Shown in pieces: positions 26,866 through 36,033 of a stretch of 64,000 bases of DNA. The notes under the pieces are model-generated. The model was not told where the DNA came from. It ran no database searches and saw only the letters and a list, made by a program, of their open reading frames with translations. Origin of the DNA: Frisingicoccus sp902471845 (GTDB lineage: Bacteria; Bacillota; Clostridia; Lachnospirales; Lachnospiraceae); NCBI RefSeq assembly GCF_047030795.1, contig NZ_JBKYIC010000003.1; one strand, given 5' to 3'. Each line of letters starts with the position of its first letter. Positions within the stretch are counted from its first letter, which is position 1. The position numbers and the translations under genes were made by a program.

Positions 26866-27502
26866 AATCAATGTGCCTTATATCAGTCAGAAGGGCAGTT
26901 ATCCAACCGGGTGCGAAAGTGTGTCGACGGTGATGCTTCTGAGATTTTTAGGCTATGAGATTTCCGTTGATGAATTCATTGAAAAATATCTGGACTGCTG
27001 TGAATTTGAAATGCGGGACGGTCAGCTTTATGGGCCGGACCCGAAAGAGTATTTTTGCGGAAGCCCTTATAATGAAGATGATTTCGGCTGTTATGCACCG
27101 GTCATCTGCAAGGCTCTGGAAAAAGTTTTCAGAGTATATGCTTCCAAACTTCAGGGAGATAGCGAAGCTTTGGATATTGCTTACAAAGCGGTGGATGAAA
27201 CTGGAACGCCGATTCATGAGCTCCTGGAACGTTATATAGACAAGGGAATGCCAGTGATTTTCTGGGCCTGCATCGATATGCGGGAACCGATTGTCGGACC
27301 GGAATGGAAATTACTGGACACAGGGGCGGACTTTACCTGGATTTCCAATGAACATTGTATGCTTTTGGTTGGCTATGACGATGATGGTTATTACTTTAAT
27401 GACCCTTATGAAAGTCATGGGCTTGTGCATTATCCAAAACAACTGGTCGAGGAACGGCACCAGGCCCAGTATGGGATGGCTGTTGGCGTGTGCAGAAATT
27501 GA
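26858..27502 (+). CDS. C39-like cysteine peptidase family protein
   Basis: 214 residues, papain-like Peptidase_C39_2 fold. The putative catalytic Cys19 is in YPTGCESVS, the His166 in NEHCMLLVGYD, and Asn181/Asp182 in YYFNDPY. Relatives include bacteriocin-processing domains and stand-alone peptidases. No signal peptide or ABC domain is seen, so it is presumably cytoplasmic. ATG 26858 overlaps the antiporter stop (GATGATTAA) and has AGAAAGG 9 nt upstream. The substrate is unknown. Confidence 0.75.
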   Translation: MIKINVPYISQKGSYPTGCESVSTVMLLRFLGYEISVDEFIEKYLDCCEFEMRDGQLYGPDPKEYFCGSPYNEDDFGCYAPVICKALEKVFRVYASKLQGDSEALDIAYKAVDETGTPIHELLERYIDKGMPVIFWACIDMREPIVGPEWKLLDTGADFTWISNEHCMLLVGYDDDGYYFNDPYESHGLVHYPKQLVEERHQAQYGMAVGVCRN

Positions 27503-27525
27503 AGTATCATCGACAAGTGATTATA

Positions 27526-27574
27526 AAAAATCTTCCTGTCAGAATCTGTTTAAGATTCTGACAGGAAGATTTTT
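27526..27574. terminator. Perfect 21-bp bidirectional terminator
   Basis: Positions 27526-27546 are the exact complement of 27554-27574, with A5/T5 tracts at both ends and a 7-nt loop. It separates the convergent peptidase and CatA-like genes. Confidence 0.92.
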
Positions 27575-27578
27575 GCTT

Positions 27579-28232
27579 TTAGTTTAACCATTCTTCATAA
27601 GTATCGGCGATTTCCTGCACGGTGTTGATCAGCAGGGATGTATGATAGCCGTCAGATACCATATGCTGGACATAGGCAGAGAATGGCAGAAGAATTTCTC
27701 CATTTTGCTCAAAATATTTTCCGCATAAAATGATTGGGAAAAGCAGCGGTGATTTCATTGGCGTGTCATAGCACTGAGAGGTATAAGAAAGCCAGGGCAC
27801 ACAGGAAATCGGCGTAAAGTTATCTGGTTTATCCGGCTTCGTTTTTACACCTTTCACATCCTTCCAGGTTTCCATATCCTGGACGCAGGTCTTATAAAAA
27901 ATAGAAAAGTCCTTATTGTATTCGGACCAAATGTCCGAAAAGGTGTGATCATCCTTATGAAATATGGTGTAAGACGGATGACATTCATCCCAATAGCCCA
28001 GACGGTGTTCGCTATCATGGGCCATACGCATTTCTTTGATTCGATTGACAGCGGTAGATACCATGTAAAGGTATACCGGATAAAAACGCAGTTCTCGGTG
28101 TTTGATTTCCTTTAAAAGATTTGTAATTTTGATATTCGCGTTTAATGTATAGCTGGAATGGACCATTGTCTGATAGTATTTGTAATGTTCGCGGCGTTCC
28201 CATGTATCCATATCAATTAAATGAAAAGCCAT
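27579..28232 (-). CDS. Type A chloramphenicol acetyltransferase homologue
   Basis: 217 residues, the length of CatA trimers, which inactivate chloramphenicol with acetyl-CoA. The catalytic motif is QHMVSDGYH (His190, Asp194), matching the HxxxDG of CAT (His195, Asp199). The first His of the usual HH pair is Gln. PISCVPWLSYTS corresponds to the acetyl-CoA/Ser148 region. Start ATG 28232 with SD GGAGGGA on the minus strand. It sits in a plain chromosomal place with no mobile-element signs, so it may be an intrinsic gene whose activity on chloramphenicol is untested. Confidence 0.82.
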   Translation of the reverse strand: MAFHLIDMDTWERREHYKYYQTMVHSSYTLNANIKITNLLKEIKHRELRFYPVYLYMVSTAVNRIKEMRMAHDSEHRLGYWDECHPSYTIFHKDDHTFSDIWSEYNKDFSIFYKTCVQDMETWKDVKGVKTKPDKPDNFTPISCVPWLSYTSQCYDTPMKSPLLFPIILCGKYFEQNGEILLPFSAYVQHMVSDGYHTSLLINTVQEIADTYEEWLN

Positions 28233-28342
28233 AAAATTCCCTCCCCGGTTGGTTGTTGCTCATCAAATGTCTTAGAAGTATTATAGAGAATTCGGCGGAA
28301 AATAACAAGAGATTTATTTATAAGTAAAATCATGATATCAGG

Positions 28343-28386
28343 GAGATTTGGAAATCATATTGCAGGGTTTCCAAATCTCTCTGTTT
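28343..28386 (+). terminator. Hairpin upstream of the dnaE promoter
   Basis: GAGATTTGGAAA (28343-28354) pairs perfectly with TTTCCAAATCTC (28368-28379), then TCTGTTTTA. No gene on the plus strand precedes it, so it may insulate dnaE or end an unseen short RNA. The rest of 28233-28449 holds only the promoter-like motif at 28392. Confidence 0.5.
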
Positions 28387-28391
28387 TATGT

Positions 28392-28407
28392 TATACTGTG
28401 AACAGTT
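28392..28407 (+). promoter_or_regulatory. TATACTGTGAACAGTT motif before dnaE
   Basis: -10-like TATACT overlapping ACTGT-GA-ACAGT, identical to the 16 nt before hprK. The hairpin at 28343-28379 covers the place of a -35 box. Confidence 0.45.
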
Positions 28408-28449
28408 GCAAAATGGCGAATAATAGATAAATGATAAAGGTGATTTTGA

Positions 28450-31400
28450 ATGGCATTTACCCATTTACATGTGCATACGGAATACAGTCTGCTGGACGGT
28501 TCTAACAAGGTTAAGGAACTGGTGGCCCGGACGAAGGAACTCGGCATGGACAGCGTGGCGATCACAGACCACGGTGTAATGTACGGTGTGATTGAATTTT
28601 ACAAAACGGCTATGGCAGCGGGAATCCGGCCGATTATCGGCTGTGAGGTTTATGTGGCGCCGAAGTCCCGGTTTGATAAGGCGGGGCAGCAGGATAATAA
28701 ATACAACCATCTGGTGCTGCTGGCAGAGAATAATACAGGTTATCACAATTTAATGAAGCTGGTTTCCAGAGGTTTTACCGAAGGCTTTTATTACAAGCCG
28801 AGGGTAGATATGGAGGTGCTTCGGGAGTATCATGAGGGGATTATTGCGCTCAGCGCCTGTCTGGCCGGAATCGTGCCCGAATACATTCAGAAAGGGCTTT
28901 ATGAGGATGCCAAGCTCAAAGCGTTGGAGTTGGAAGAGGTCTTTGGCAAAGGAAATTTCTTCCTGGAGCTTCAGGATCATGGCATTCCGGCGCAGAAAAC
29001 GGTCAATCAAAGTCTTTTGCGGATGAGTCAGGAGACGGGAATTGAACTGGTGGCGACCAATGATATCCATTACACCTATGCGGAGGATGAAAAACCCCAT
29101 GATATTCTGCTCTGTATTCAGACGGGCAAAAAGGTGGCTGACGAGGACCGTATGCGTTATGAGGGCGGCCAGTATTATATCAAATCTGAAGAGGAAATGC
29201 GCAAGCTCTTTCCATATGCAAAGCAGGCCTGCGATAATACCCATAAAATCGCTGAGCGCTGTCATGTGGATATTGAATTCGGAAAATATAAACTGCCGGA
29301 ATTTCCTGTTCCGGAAGGGTACGATGCCTGGAGTTATTTGAATAAATTGACCTGGGATGGTTTGGCGAGACGCTATGAGCATCCTGATGACACATTAAAA
29401 GAGCGGTTGGAATATGAGCTTTCCACCATTAAAAATATGGGATTTGTGGACTATTTCCTGATCGTCTGGGATTTTATCCACTATGCCAAAAGTCAGGGCA
29501 TTGCTGTGGGACCGGGACGTGGTTCTGCGGCGGGAAGTCTTGTGTCCTATTGCCTTGAGATTACAGATTTGGACCCGATTAAGTATAACCTCCTGTTTGA
29601 ACGTTTCTTAAATCCAAACCGGGTCACCATGCCCGATATCGATGTGGATTTCTGCTTTGAGCGACGGCAGGAAGTTATTGATTATGTTGTTGAAAAATAT
29701 GGCAAGGACCGGGTTGTCCAGATTGTGACCTTCGGTACACTGGCAGCCAGAGGTGTTATCCGTGACGTGGGCCGGGTGCTGGATTTGCCTTATGCCCAGG
29801 TGGATACGGTAGCGAAAATGATTCCATCGGAGCTGAACATTACCATAGAGTCTGCCCTGAGAAAAAATCCGGAGCTGAAAAAGACCTATGATTCAGATCC
29901 GGTGATCCATGAACTGATTGATATGTCCAAACGTCTGGAAGGGCTTCCGAGACACACGTCCACCCATGCTGCAGGCGTGGTGATCAGTCCAAAGGCGGTG
30001 GATGAATTTGTGCCGCTTTCAAGAGGTGTGGATGACTGTGTGACGACCCAGTTTACCATGACCACATTGGAAGAACTTGGACTTTTGAAAATGGACTTTT
30101 TGGGGCTTCGGACGCTGACAGTTATTCAGAATGCGGTAAATCTTATTAATCGTCACCGGGAAGAGCCTTTAAATATGCACGATATTGACTATGATGATGC
30201 AAAGGTCTATGAGATGATTGCTTCCGGAAAAACCGAAGGCGTGTTCCAGCTGGAAAGTGCCGGAATGAAGAGCTTCATGAAAGAATTAAAACCGTCCAGC
30301 CTGGAAGATATTATTGCGGGAATTTCCCTTTATCGTCCGGGCCCGATGGATTTTATTCCAAAATATATTAAAGGAAAACAGAATCAGGCATCCATCGTCT
30401 ATGATTGTCCGGAGCTGGAAGAAATTCTGGCGCCGACCTATGGCTGTATTGTTTATCAGGAACAGGTCATGCAGATTGTTATGAAGCTGGCCGGTTATGA
30501 CCTGGGACGAAGCGATCTGGTGCGCCGTGCCATGTCCAAGAAAAAAGCGGATGTGATGGCAAAGGAGCGGGAATACTTTGTCTATGGAAACAAAGATTTG
30601 AATGTGCCGGGATGTATTGCCCGGGGAATCGATGAACGGGTGGCAAATAAAATTTTTGATGATATGACAGATTTTGCCAAATATGCCTTTAATAAGTCCC
30701 ATGCGGCGGCCTATACCATCGTATCTTATCAGACAGCCTGGTTAAAATATTACTATCCTGTGGAATTTATGGCGGCGCTGATGACGTCGGTCATTGATTT
30801 CCCGACAAAGGTGGCCGAATACATTATGGAATGCCGGAAGATGGATATTAAGATTTTGCCGCCGGATATTAATGAGGGTGAGAGAGATTTTTCCGTGTCC
30901 GGAGGAAATATCCGTTATGCCTTATCGGCCATTAAAAGTGTGGGGCGTTCCGTTATTGATAACATTGTCAATGAACGGCAGGAACATGGTCCTTTTATCA
31001 GCCTGAAAGATTTTATCGAGCGGCTGTCCGGCAAAGAGGTAAATAAGCGGACGGTAGAAAGCTTCATCAAATCCGGCGCCATGGATGGACTTCATGCGAC
31101 CCGGCGTCAGCTCATGATGGTTTATGTTCAGGTGATGGATCAGGTTAATCAGGAGCGAAAGAAGTCAATGACCGGGCAGATGACTCTGTTTGATTTTGTA
31201 TCTGACGAAGAAAAAGCCGAATTCGATGTGCATTATCCAAATGTCGGTGAATATGATAAAGAATTGAAGCTGGCTTTTGAAAAAGAAGTGCTCGGCGTTT
31301 ACATCAGCGGTCATCCGCTGGAGGAATATGCAAAGTTTCTGATGAAGAACGTGACGGCAGTTACTACGGATTTTTATGTGGATGATGAGACGGGAGAAAG

Positions 31401-31914
31401 CCGGGTGAGAGATAATCAAAATGTCATTATCGGCGGTATGATTACCTCAAAGACAGTCAAGGTGACGAAAAATAATAAGCTGATGGCCTTTATTTCCCTG
31501 GAAGATCTGGTCGGAACCGTAGAGGTCCTTATCTTCCCGAATGATTATGAACGGCATCAGAAATATCTGGAGGAAGATCAGAAGGTTTATATCCGGGGGC
31601 GGGTTTCCGCTTCGGAAGATCAGCAGGCGAAACTGATCTGTGAGAAAATCATTCCATTTGATGAGATTCCAAAAGAAATATGGATAAAATTTGACAATAA
31701 AGAAGCCTATATGCAGCGTGAACAGGAATTGTATGGTATGCTGGAGCCGGAGAGCGGAAACGACCGGATCGTTATTTTCTGCGCCAGGGAAAAAGCAGTG
31801 AAACGTCTGGGAAACCGCTATGCAGTACAGGGAGATGAGCGGGTCGTTGGGATGCTTCGAAGAGCCTTTGGGGAGGAAAATGTAAAACTTCAACAATCCG
31901 TCTTGAAAAGGTAG
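28450..31914 (+). CDS. dnaE: DNA polymerase III alpha subunit DnaE
   Basis: 1154-residue C-family replicative DNA polymerase. The N-terminal PHP domain starts FTHLHVHTEYSLLDG. The catalytic Asp residues are in PDIDVDF (about 396-400), after GPGRGSAAGSLV. Then come the finger and tandem HhH region and an OB-fold near the C-terminus (VIIGGMITSKTVKVTKNNK). It lacks the inserted proofreading exonuclease of PolC. Clostridia usually also have PolC, so this could be the main or the auxiliary polymerase. Start ATG 28450 with AAAGGTGAT. Confidence 0.95.
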   Translation: MAFTHLHVHTEYSLLDGSNKVKELVARTKELGMDSVAITDHGVMYGVIEFYKTAMAAGIRPIIGCEVYVAPKSRFDKAGQQDNKYNHLVLLAENNTGYHNLMKLVSRGFTEGFYYKPRVDMEVLREYHEGIIALSACLAGIVPEYIQKGLYEDAKLKALELEEVFGKGNFFLELQDHGIPAQKTVNQSLLRMSQETGIELVATNDIHYTYAEDEKPHDILLCIQTGKKVADEDRMRYEGGQYYIKSEEEMRKLFPYAKQACDNTHKIAERCHVDIEFGKYKLPEFPVPEGYDAWSYLNKLTWDGLARRYEHPDDTLKERLEYELSTIKNMGFVDYFLIVWDFIHYAKSQGIAVGPGRGSAAGSLVSYCLEITDLDPIKYNLLFERFLNPNRVTMPDIDVDFCFERRQEVIDYVVEKYGKDRVVQIVTFGTLAARGVIRDVGRVLDLPYAQVDTVAKMIPSELNITIESALRKNPELKKTYDSDPVIHELIDMSKRLEGLPRHTSTHAAGVVISPKAVDEFVPLSRGVDDCVTTQFTMTTLEELGLLKMDFLGLRTLTVIQNAVNLINRHREEPLNMHDIDYDDAKVYEMIASGKTEGVFQLESAGMKSFMKELKPSSLEDIIAGISLYRPGPMDFIPKYIKGKQNQASIVYDCPELEEILAPTYGCIVYQEQVMQIVMKLAGYDLGRSDLVRRAMSKKKADVMAKEREYFVYGNKDLNVPGCIARGIDERVANKIFDDMTDFAKYAFNKSHAAAYTIVSYQTAWLKYYYPVEFMAALMTSVIDFPTKVAEYIMECRKMDIKILPPDINEGERDFSVSGGNIRYALSAIKSVGRSVIDNIVNERQEHGPFISLKDFIERLSGKEVNKRTVESFIKSGAMDGLHATRRQLMMVYVQVMDQVNQERKKSMTGQMTLFDFVSDEEKAEFDVHYPNVGEYDKELKLAFEKEVLGVYISGHPLEEYAKFLMKNVTAVTTDFYVDDETGESRVRDNQNVIIGGMITSKTVKVTKNNKLMAFISLEDLVGTVEVLIFPNDYERHQKYLEEDQKVYIRGRVSASEDQQAKLICEKIIPFDEIPKEIWIKFDNKEAYMQREQELYGMLEPESGNDRIVIFCAREKAVKRLGNRYAVQGDERVVGMLRRAFGEENVKLQQSVLKR

Positions 31915-31976
31915 GGAATCTGTATTAAAATATCAAGATAAAATCGTTGTCAGTTCGCAAGGATGGAGGTCATGAC

Positions 31977-32951
31977 ATGAGTAAAGAGATAAAAACAATC
32001 GGCGTACTTACCAGCGGCGGCGATGCGCCGGGAATGAATGCGGCTGTGCGTGCGGTTGTCCGTACTGCGGTGACAGCAGGATGTAAAGTGAAAGGAATCC
32101 AGAAGGGATATGCGGGCCTTTTGGAGGAAGAAATCATAGATTTGGGCGCCGGCAGTGTTTCAGATATTCTGAACCGGGGCGGCACATTTTTATATACGGC
32201 ACGATGTGAGGAATTCCGTACGGAAGCAGGTCAGAAAAAGGGTGCGGAAATCTGCCGGAAGCATGGCATTGATGGTATCGTTGTGATCGGTGGAGACGGT
32301 TCTTTCCGGGGAGCGCAGAAGCTGGCGTCCTTTGGAATTAATACCATTGGCGTTCCGGGGACCATCGACCTGGATATTTCCTGTACCGATTATACCATTG
32401 GCTTTGATACGGCGGTGAATACGGCTATGGAAGCTATCGATAAGGTAAGAGATACATCAACATCCCATGAGCGATGCAGTATTATCGAGGTTATGGGAAG
32501 AAATGCCGGATATATTGCTCTGTGGTGTGGTATTGCCAATGGTGCGGAGGATATTCTGCTGCCGGAAAATTATAATTATGATGAGCAGATTTTGGTGGAT
32601 CATATTATAAAAAGCCGTAAGATCGGTAAGACCCATCATATTATCATTAATGCGGAAGGTATCGGCCATTCCACAAGTATGGCCCGACGTATTGAAGCAG
32701 CGACAGGGATTGAGACCCGTGCAACCATTCTCGGCCATCTGCAGCGGGGCGGCAATCCGACGGCCAAGGATCGAGTGTATGCTTCTATTATGGGGGCTTA
32801 TGCAGTCAATGCCCTTGTCTCCGGAAAATCAAACCGGGTAGTGGCCTATAAGCATGGCGAATTTGTAGATTATGATATCGACGAAGCTCTGGATATGAAA
32901 AAAGAGCTGGACCCATTCCAATTAACGGTATCTCGTATTCTGGCGAGATAA
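31977..32951 (+). CDS. pfkA: 6-phosphofructokinase
   Basis: 324 residues, phosphorylates fructose-6-phosphate in glycolysis. The nucleotide site motifs are LTSGGDAPGMNAAVR and GGDGSFRGAQ, the small-residue version usually seen in ATP-dependent enzymes. The catalytic segment reads GTIDLDI, with Leu132 where the family normally has Asn (TIDNDI). Both Asp residues are kept. MGRNAGYIA follows. ATG 31977 has GGAGGT 6 nt upstream; ATG 31947 has no SD. The next element is a structured repeat. Confidence 0.92.
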   Translation: MSKEIKTIGVLTSGGDAPGMNAAVRAVVRTAVTAGCKVKGIQKGYAGLLEEEIIDLGAGSVSDILNRGGTFLYTARCEEFRTEAGQKKGAEICRKHGIDGIVVIGGDGSFRGAQKLASFGINTIGVPGTIDLDISCTDYTIGFDTAVNTAMEAIDKVRDTSTSHERCSIIEVMGRNAGYIALWCGIANGAEDILLPENYNYDEQILVDHIIKSRKIGKTHHIIINAEGIGHSTSMARRIEAATGIETRATILGHLQRGGNPTAKDRVYASIMGAYAVNALVSGKSNRVVAYKHGEFVDYDIDEALDMKKELDPFQLTVSRILAR

Positions 32952-32963
32952 AGAAAATATTGT

Positions 32964-33030
32964 CGCGCGTAGCCTGACGGAGCGCGCCCCACCCGAAGGG
33001 CATGAGATACGGTATGCCCGAATGGAAAGA
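32964..33030. repeat. Dispersed structured intergenic repeat, copy 3
   Basis: CGCGC...GCGCG around AGCCTGACGGA, then ACCCGAAGGGCATGAGATACGGTATGCCCGAATGG in register with copy 2. GGGCAT/ATGCCC is intact, but the last stem is broken (GAATGGAAAG instead of GAATGGGTAT). It lies between pfkA and ktrB. Confidence 0.65.
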
Positions 33031-33102
33031 ATATATGCAGTACACATAGCGTAGTTTCCGATTGGAAGCTGCGCTATCCTTAAATAATTGGGAGGTTTGG
33101 AC

Positions 33103-34482
33103 TTGAAAAGTAAGAAAAAGAGCTTCGAATTAAAAACAACCCAGATTATCGGACTGGGTTTTGTCATCCTGATTCTGGCCGGCTCCATTTTATTGTCTCT
33201 TCCAATCGCTTCGGCCCACGGGACGGCGACGCCCTATATCGATGCATTGTTTACAGCGACCACTTCTTCCTGTGTGACCGGGCTTGTTACCGTGGTGACA
33301 GGTGAACACTGGAGCCTTTTTGGGCAGGTGGTCATCCTGCTTATGATTCAGATGGGCGGTCTGGGGGTTGTGTCCTTTACCACCCTCTTACTGATGATTG
33401 CCGGAAAGCGCATTCAATTAAAACAGAGGATGCTTATCCAGGAAGCCTACGGCTTTGATACATTGACCGGTATGGTGCGTATGGTTCGTAAGATGATCTG
33501 CGGGACGCTGGTCGTGGAAGGTATCGGCGCTCTGCTTTATATGGTCGTATATATTCCGCGATATGGTATGGCAAAGGGCATATGGATTTCTGTGTTTACG
33601 GCAGTGTCAGCCTTTTGTAATGCAGGAATGGATTTAATGGGGGCGAACAGTATGATGCCCTACGTTACTCATCCGCTTATGAATCTGGTAACGATGGGAC
33701 TGATCATTATCGGTGGCCTTGGTTTTTTCGTATGGTGGGATTTGGCGGCGGTCCTGCGCAGAGTCTGCAGAGAGAAAATGAGTCTGCGCCAGTCCATTCG
33801 GAAACTGAGCCTTCACAGTAAGCTGGTGCTCTGTGTCACGGCGGTCTTGATCTTCGGCGGAGCATTGATGTTTTTCCTGCTTGAGTCTAATAATCCGGAA
33901 ACGATGGGAAATCTGAGTTTTGGAGGGAAAATATGGGCCAGCATGTTTCAGTCAGTGACTCTGCGTACAGCGGGATTTGCCAGTATAGACCAGGGGAAAC
34001 TGCGTACAGGAAGCTTGCTGCTTGGCTGTGTTCTGATGTTCATCGGAGGTTCACCGGGAGGTACGGCCGGCGGCGTAAAAACGGTGACGATCACGCTTCT
34101 GGCTTTTGCCGTTATCGCAACGATTGTCGGCCGGGAAGATGTGGAACTGGGGCATCGAAGAGTCAGCATGAACACGGTTATGAAGGGGACCTGTGTCATA
34201 TTGCTCCAGGTATTTTTCCTGGTTATAAGTACCTTTGCTCTGTGCTGCCTGGAATCGGATATTCCATTTATTGAAGTGATGTATGAGACCTTTTCTGCAC
34301 TGGGTACCGTGGGACTTACGATGGGAATCACGGAGGGACTGTCTGTGGCCGGGAAACTGGTATTGATTGCCAGTATGTATTTCGGACGTCTGGGTCCGAT
34401 CACTATGGCGGTCATTCTGAATGTAAATGGAAATAAGAAAAAAATTCACCGGCGGCTGCCGGATGGCAAAGTTTTTGTATAG
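33103..34482 (+). CDS. ktrB: TrkH/KtrB-family K+ transport membrane subunit
   Basis: ~459-residue membrane subunit of a Ktr-type K+ uptake system. Four pore-loop segments with conserved Gly are visible: TSSCVTGLVT, SAFCNAGMDL, TLRTAGFAS and SALGTVGLTM. I choose TTG 33103 (7 nt after GGAGGT) over TTG 33088, which lies before that SD. The partner regulatory subunit KtrA follows 68 bp later. The short form (about 460 residues) suits KtrB better than TrkH. Confidence 0.9.
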   Translation: MKSKKKSFELKTTQIIGLGFVILILAGSILLSLPIASAHGTATPYIDALFTATTSSCVTGLVTVVTGEHWSLFGQVVILLMIQMGGLGVVSFTTLLLMIAGKRIQLKQRMLIQEAYGFDTLTGMVRMVRKMICGTLVVEGIGALLYMVVYIPRYGMAKGIWISVFTAVSAFCNAGMDLMGANSMMPYVTHPLMNLVTMGLIIIGGLGFFVWWDLAAVLRRVCREKMSLRQSIRKLSLHSKLVLCVTAVLIFGGALMFFLLESNNPETMGNLSFGGKIWASMFQSVTLRTAGFASIDQGKLRTGSLLLGCVLMFIGGSPGGTAGGVKTVTITLLAFAVIATIVGREDVELGHRRVSMNTVMKGTCVILLQVFFLVISTFALCCLESDIPFIEVMYETFSALGTVGLTMGITEGLSVAGKLVLIASMYFGRLGPITMAVILNVNGNKKKIHRRLPDGKVFV

Positions 34483-34550
34483 ATATTCGTGTGGGTATTT
34501 CATGAATTCGGAAATCATGATATACTATTAAGTAATGAAAGGTTAATGAT

Positions 34551-35207
34551 ATGAGAAAAAAAGAGTATGGTGTATTCGGCCTGGGAAAGTTTGGTATGGC
34601 AGTTGCTGTAGCCCTGGCTGAGAGCGGTAATTCAGTCATTGCGGTGGATATGGACCCGGACCGGGTGGATGCGGCTGCGGAAACAGTGACCTGTGCGGTA
34701 GTGGCGGATGTGACCGAACCGGATGTGCTGGATAATCTCGGTATTAGTAATCTGGATTGTGTAATCATCGGTGTGTCAACTAATATGCAGGCCAGTATTA
34801 TGGCGACGATCCTGACAAAGGAAAAAGGGGTCCGATTTGTCGTGGCTAAGGCAGAAAACGAAATCCACAAGCATATTCTGGAGAAAGTCGGAGCCGATAA
34901 GATTGTTTTTCCGGAGGCAGAGATGGGGACACGGCTGGCACGGAATCTGATGGGCGGTGAATTCGTCGATCTGGTCGAACTGTCCAAAGAATTCAGTATG
35001 GTTGAGATGCCGGTGCCGGAAGCCTGGATTGGAAAAAGCCTTCGGGAGCTGGATGTCCGTGGCTCTTATGGATTAAATATCATCGGTGTTAAACGGGGAG
35101 ATAACCTGAAGGTGAATCTGAACCCGGAAAATCCTATGGAAAAAGAGATGACGCTGGTCATTGTTGGAAAGAACGTTGATCTGGCGAAAATTGGAGTCGA
35201 GGTATAG
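34551..35207 (+). CDS. ktrA: KtrA/TrkA-type RCK regulatory subunit
   Basis: 218 residues. An N-terminal RCK Rossmann domain binds nucleotide (GVFGLGKFG with GxGxxG, ending VIAVDMD), and a C-terminal RCK_C domain follows (about residues 135-218). It forms the cytosolic ring that gates KtrB in response to ATP/ADP or cyclic-di-AMP in relatives. TATACT lies at 34521-34526, so a promoter of its own is possible. The next gene begins right after the stop. Confidence 0.92.
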   Translation: MRKKEYGVFGLGKFGMAVAVALAESGNSVIAVDMDPDRVDAAAETVTCAVVADVTEPDVLDNLGISNLDCVIIGVSTNMQASIMATILTKEKGVRFVVAKAENEIHKHILEKVGADKIVFPEAEMGTRLARNLMGGEFVDLVELSKEFSMVEMPVPEAWIGKSLRELDVRGSYGLNIIGVKRGDNLKVNLNPENPMEKEMTLVIVGKNVDLAKIGVEV

Positions 35208-36017
35208 ATGATAACAAGTATATCAAATCCCCGGATAAAGAATCTGATACAGCTTCAGAAAAAGGGGAAGGCGCGAAGAGAACAGCAGTGTTTTGTTGTG
35301 GAAGGTTTGAAGATGGTGCTGGAGGCTCCGACGGAGCGGCTGAAGGCTATCTACATGTCGGAGAATTTTTCAAGGGGCGAAGAACAGAGGCAGGCCGTCG
35401 AAAAAAAAGCGGCAGCTTCGGGGTGCTTTTTGGAAGTTTTGAGTGATAAGGTATTCAAGGAAACTTCGGATACGATGACACCCCAGGGAGTGATGGCGGT
35501 TGTATCCATGGTTTCTTTCGACTGGCAGCAGCTGGCCTTGCAGAAATCCGGCGGTAAAAGAATGATTCTCATACTGGAATCCCTTCAGGACCCTGGCAAT
35601 CTGGGGACCATACTCCGGACCGGAGAAGGCGCCGGGATTGACGGTATTATTCTGAACCGGACGTCTGTAGACCCTTATATGCCGAAAGTGATTCGTTCAA
35701 CGATGGGGTCAATCTATCGGGTTCCGGTAGCCGTGGCAGAAGATCTGGAAGTGGTTGTTTCGCGGCTGAAGGAATCAGGGACTCGCGTATATGCAGCCCA
35801 TTTAAAAGGTGAAAAAAGTTATTATGAGCAGGATTATCTTACGGATACCTGCTTTATGATAGGAAATGAAGCCAACGGATTGAGTGATGCGTTGGCGGAC
35901 ATGGCAACAGACTATATTCGGATTCCAATGGCCGGTCAGGTGGAATCACTGAATGCAGGTGTTGCGGCTGCTCTTCTCATGTATGAGGCAAAACGGCAGC
36001 GAATGACAGTAGACTGA
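35208..36017 (+). CDS. TrmH/SpoU-family RNA 2'-O-methyltransferase
   Basis: 269 residues. SPOUT knot methyltransferase that modifies 23S rRNA or tRNA riboses with SAM. The N-terminal substrate-binding part has SNPRIKNLIQLQKKGKAR...FVVEG. The SPOUT motifs are LESLQDPGNLGTILRTGEGAG, IGNEANGLSD and IPMAGQVESLNAGVAAAL. The ATG follows the ktrA stop with no gap; the SD (GGAG...GAGG) lies in ktrA. Exact target unknown. Confidence 0.9.
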   Translation: MITSISNPRIKNLIQLQKKGKARREQQCFVVEGLKMVLEAPTERLKAIYMSENFSRGEEQRQAVEKKAAASGCFLEVLSDKVFKETSDTMTPQGVMAVVSMVSFDWQQLALQKSGGKRMILILESLQDPGNLGTILRTGEGAGIDGIILNRTSVDPYMPKVIRSTMGSIYRVPVAVAEDLEVVVSRLKESGTRVYAAHLKGEKSYYEQDYLTDTCFMIGNEANGLSDALADMATDYIRIPMAGQVESLNAGVAAALLMYEAKRQRMTVD

Positions 36018-36033
36018 GAGAGGAGGAGACAAA

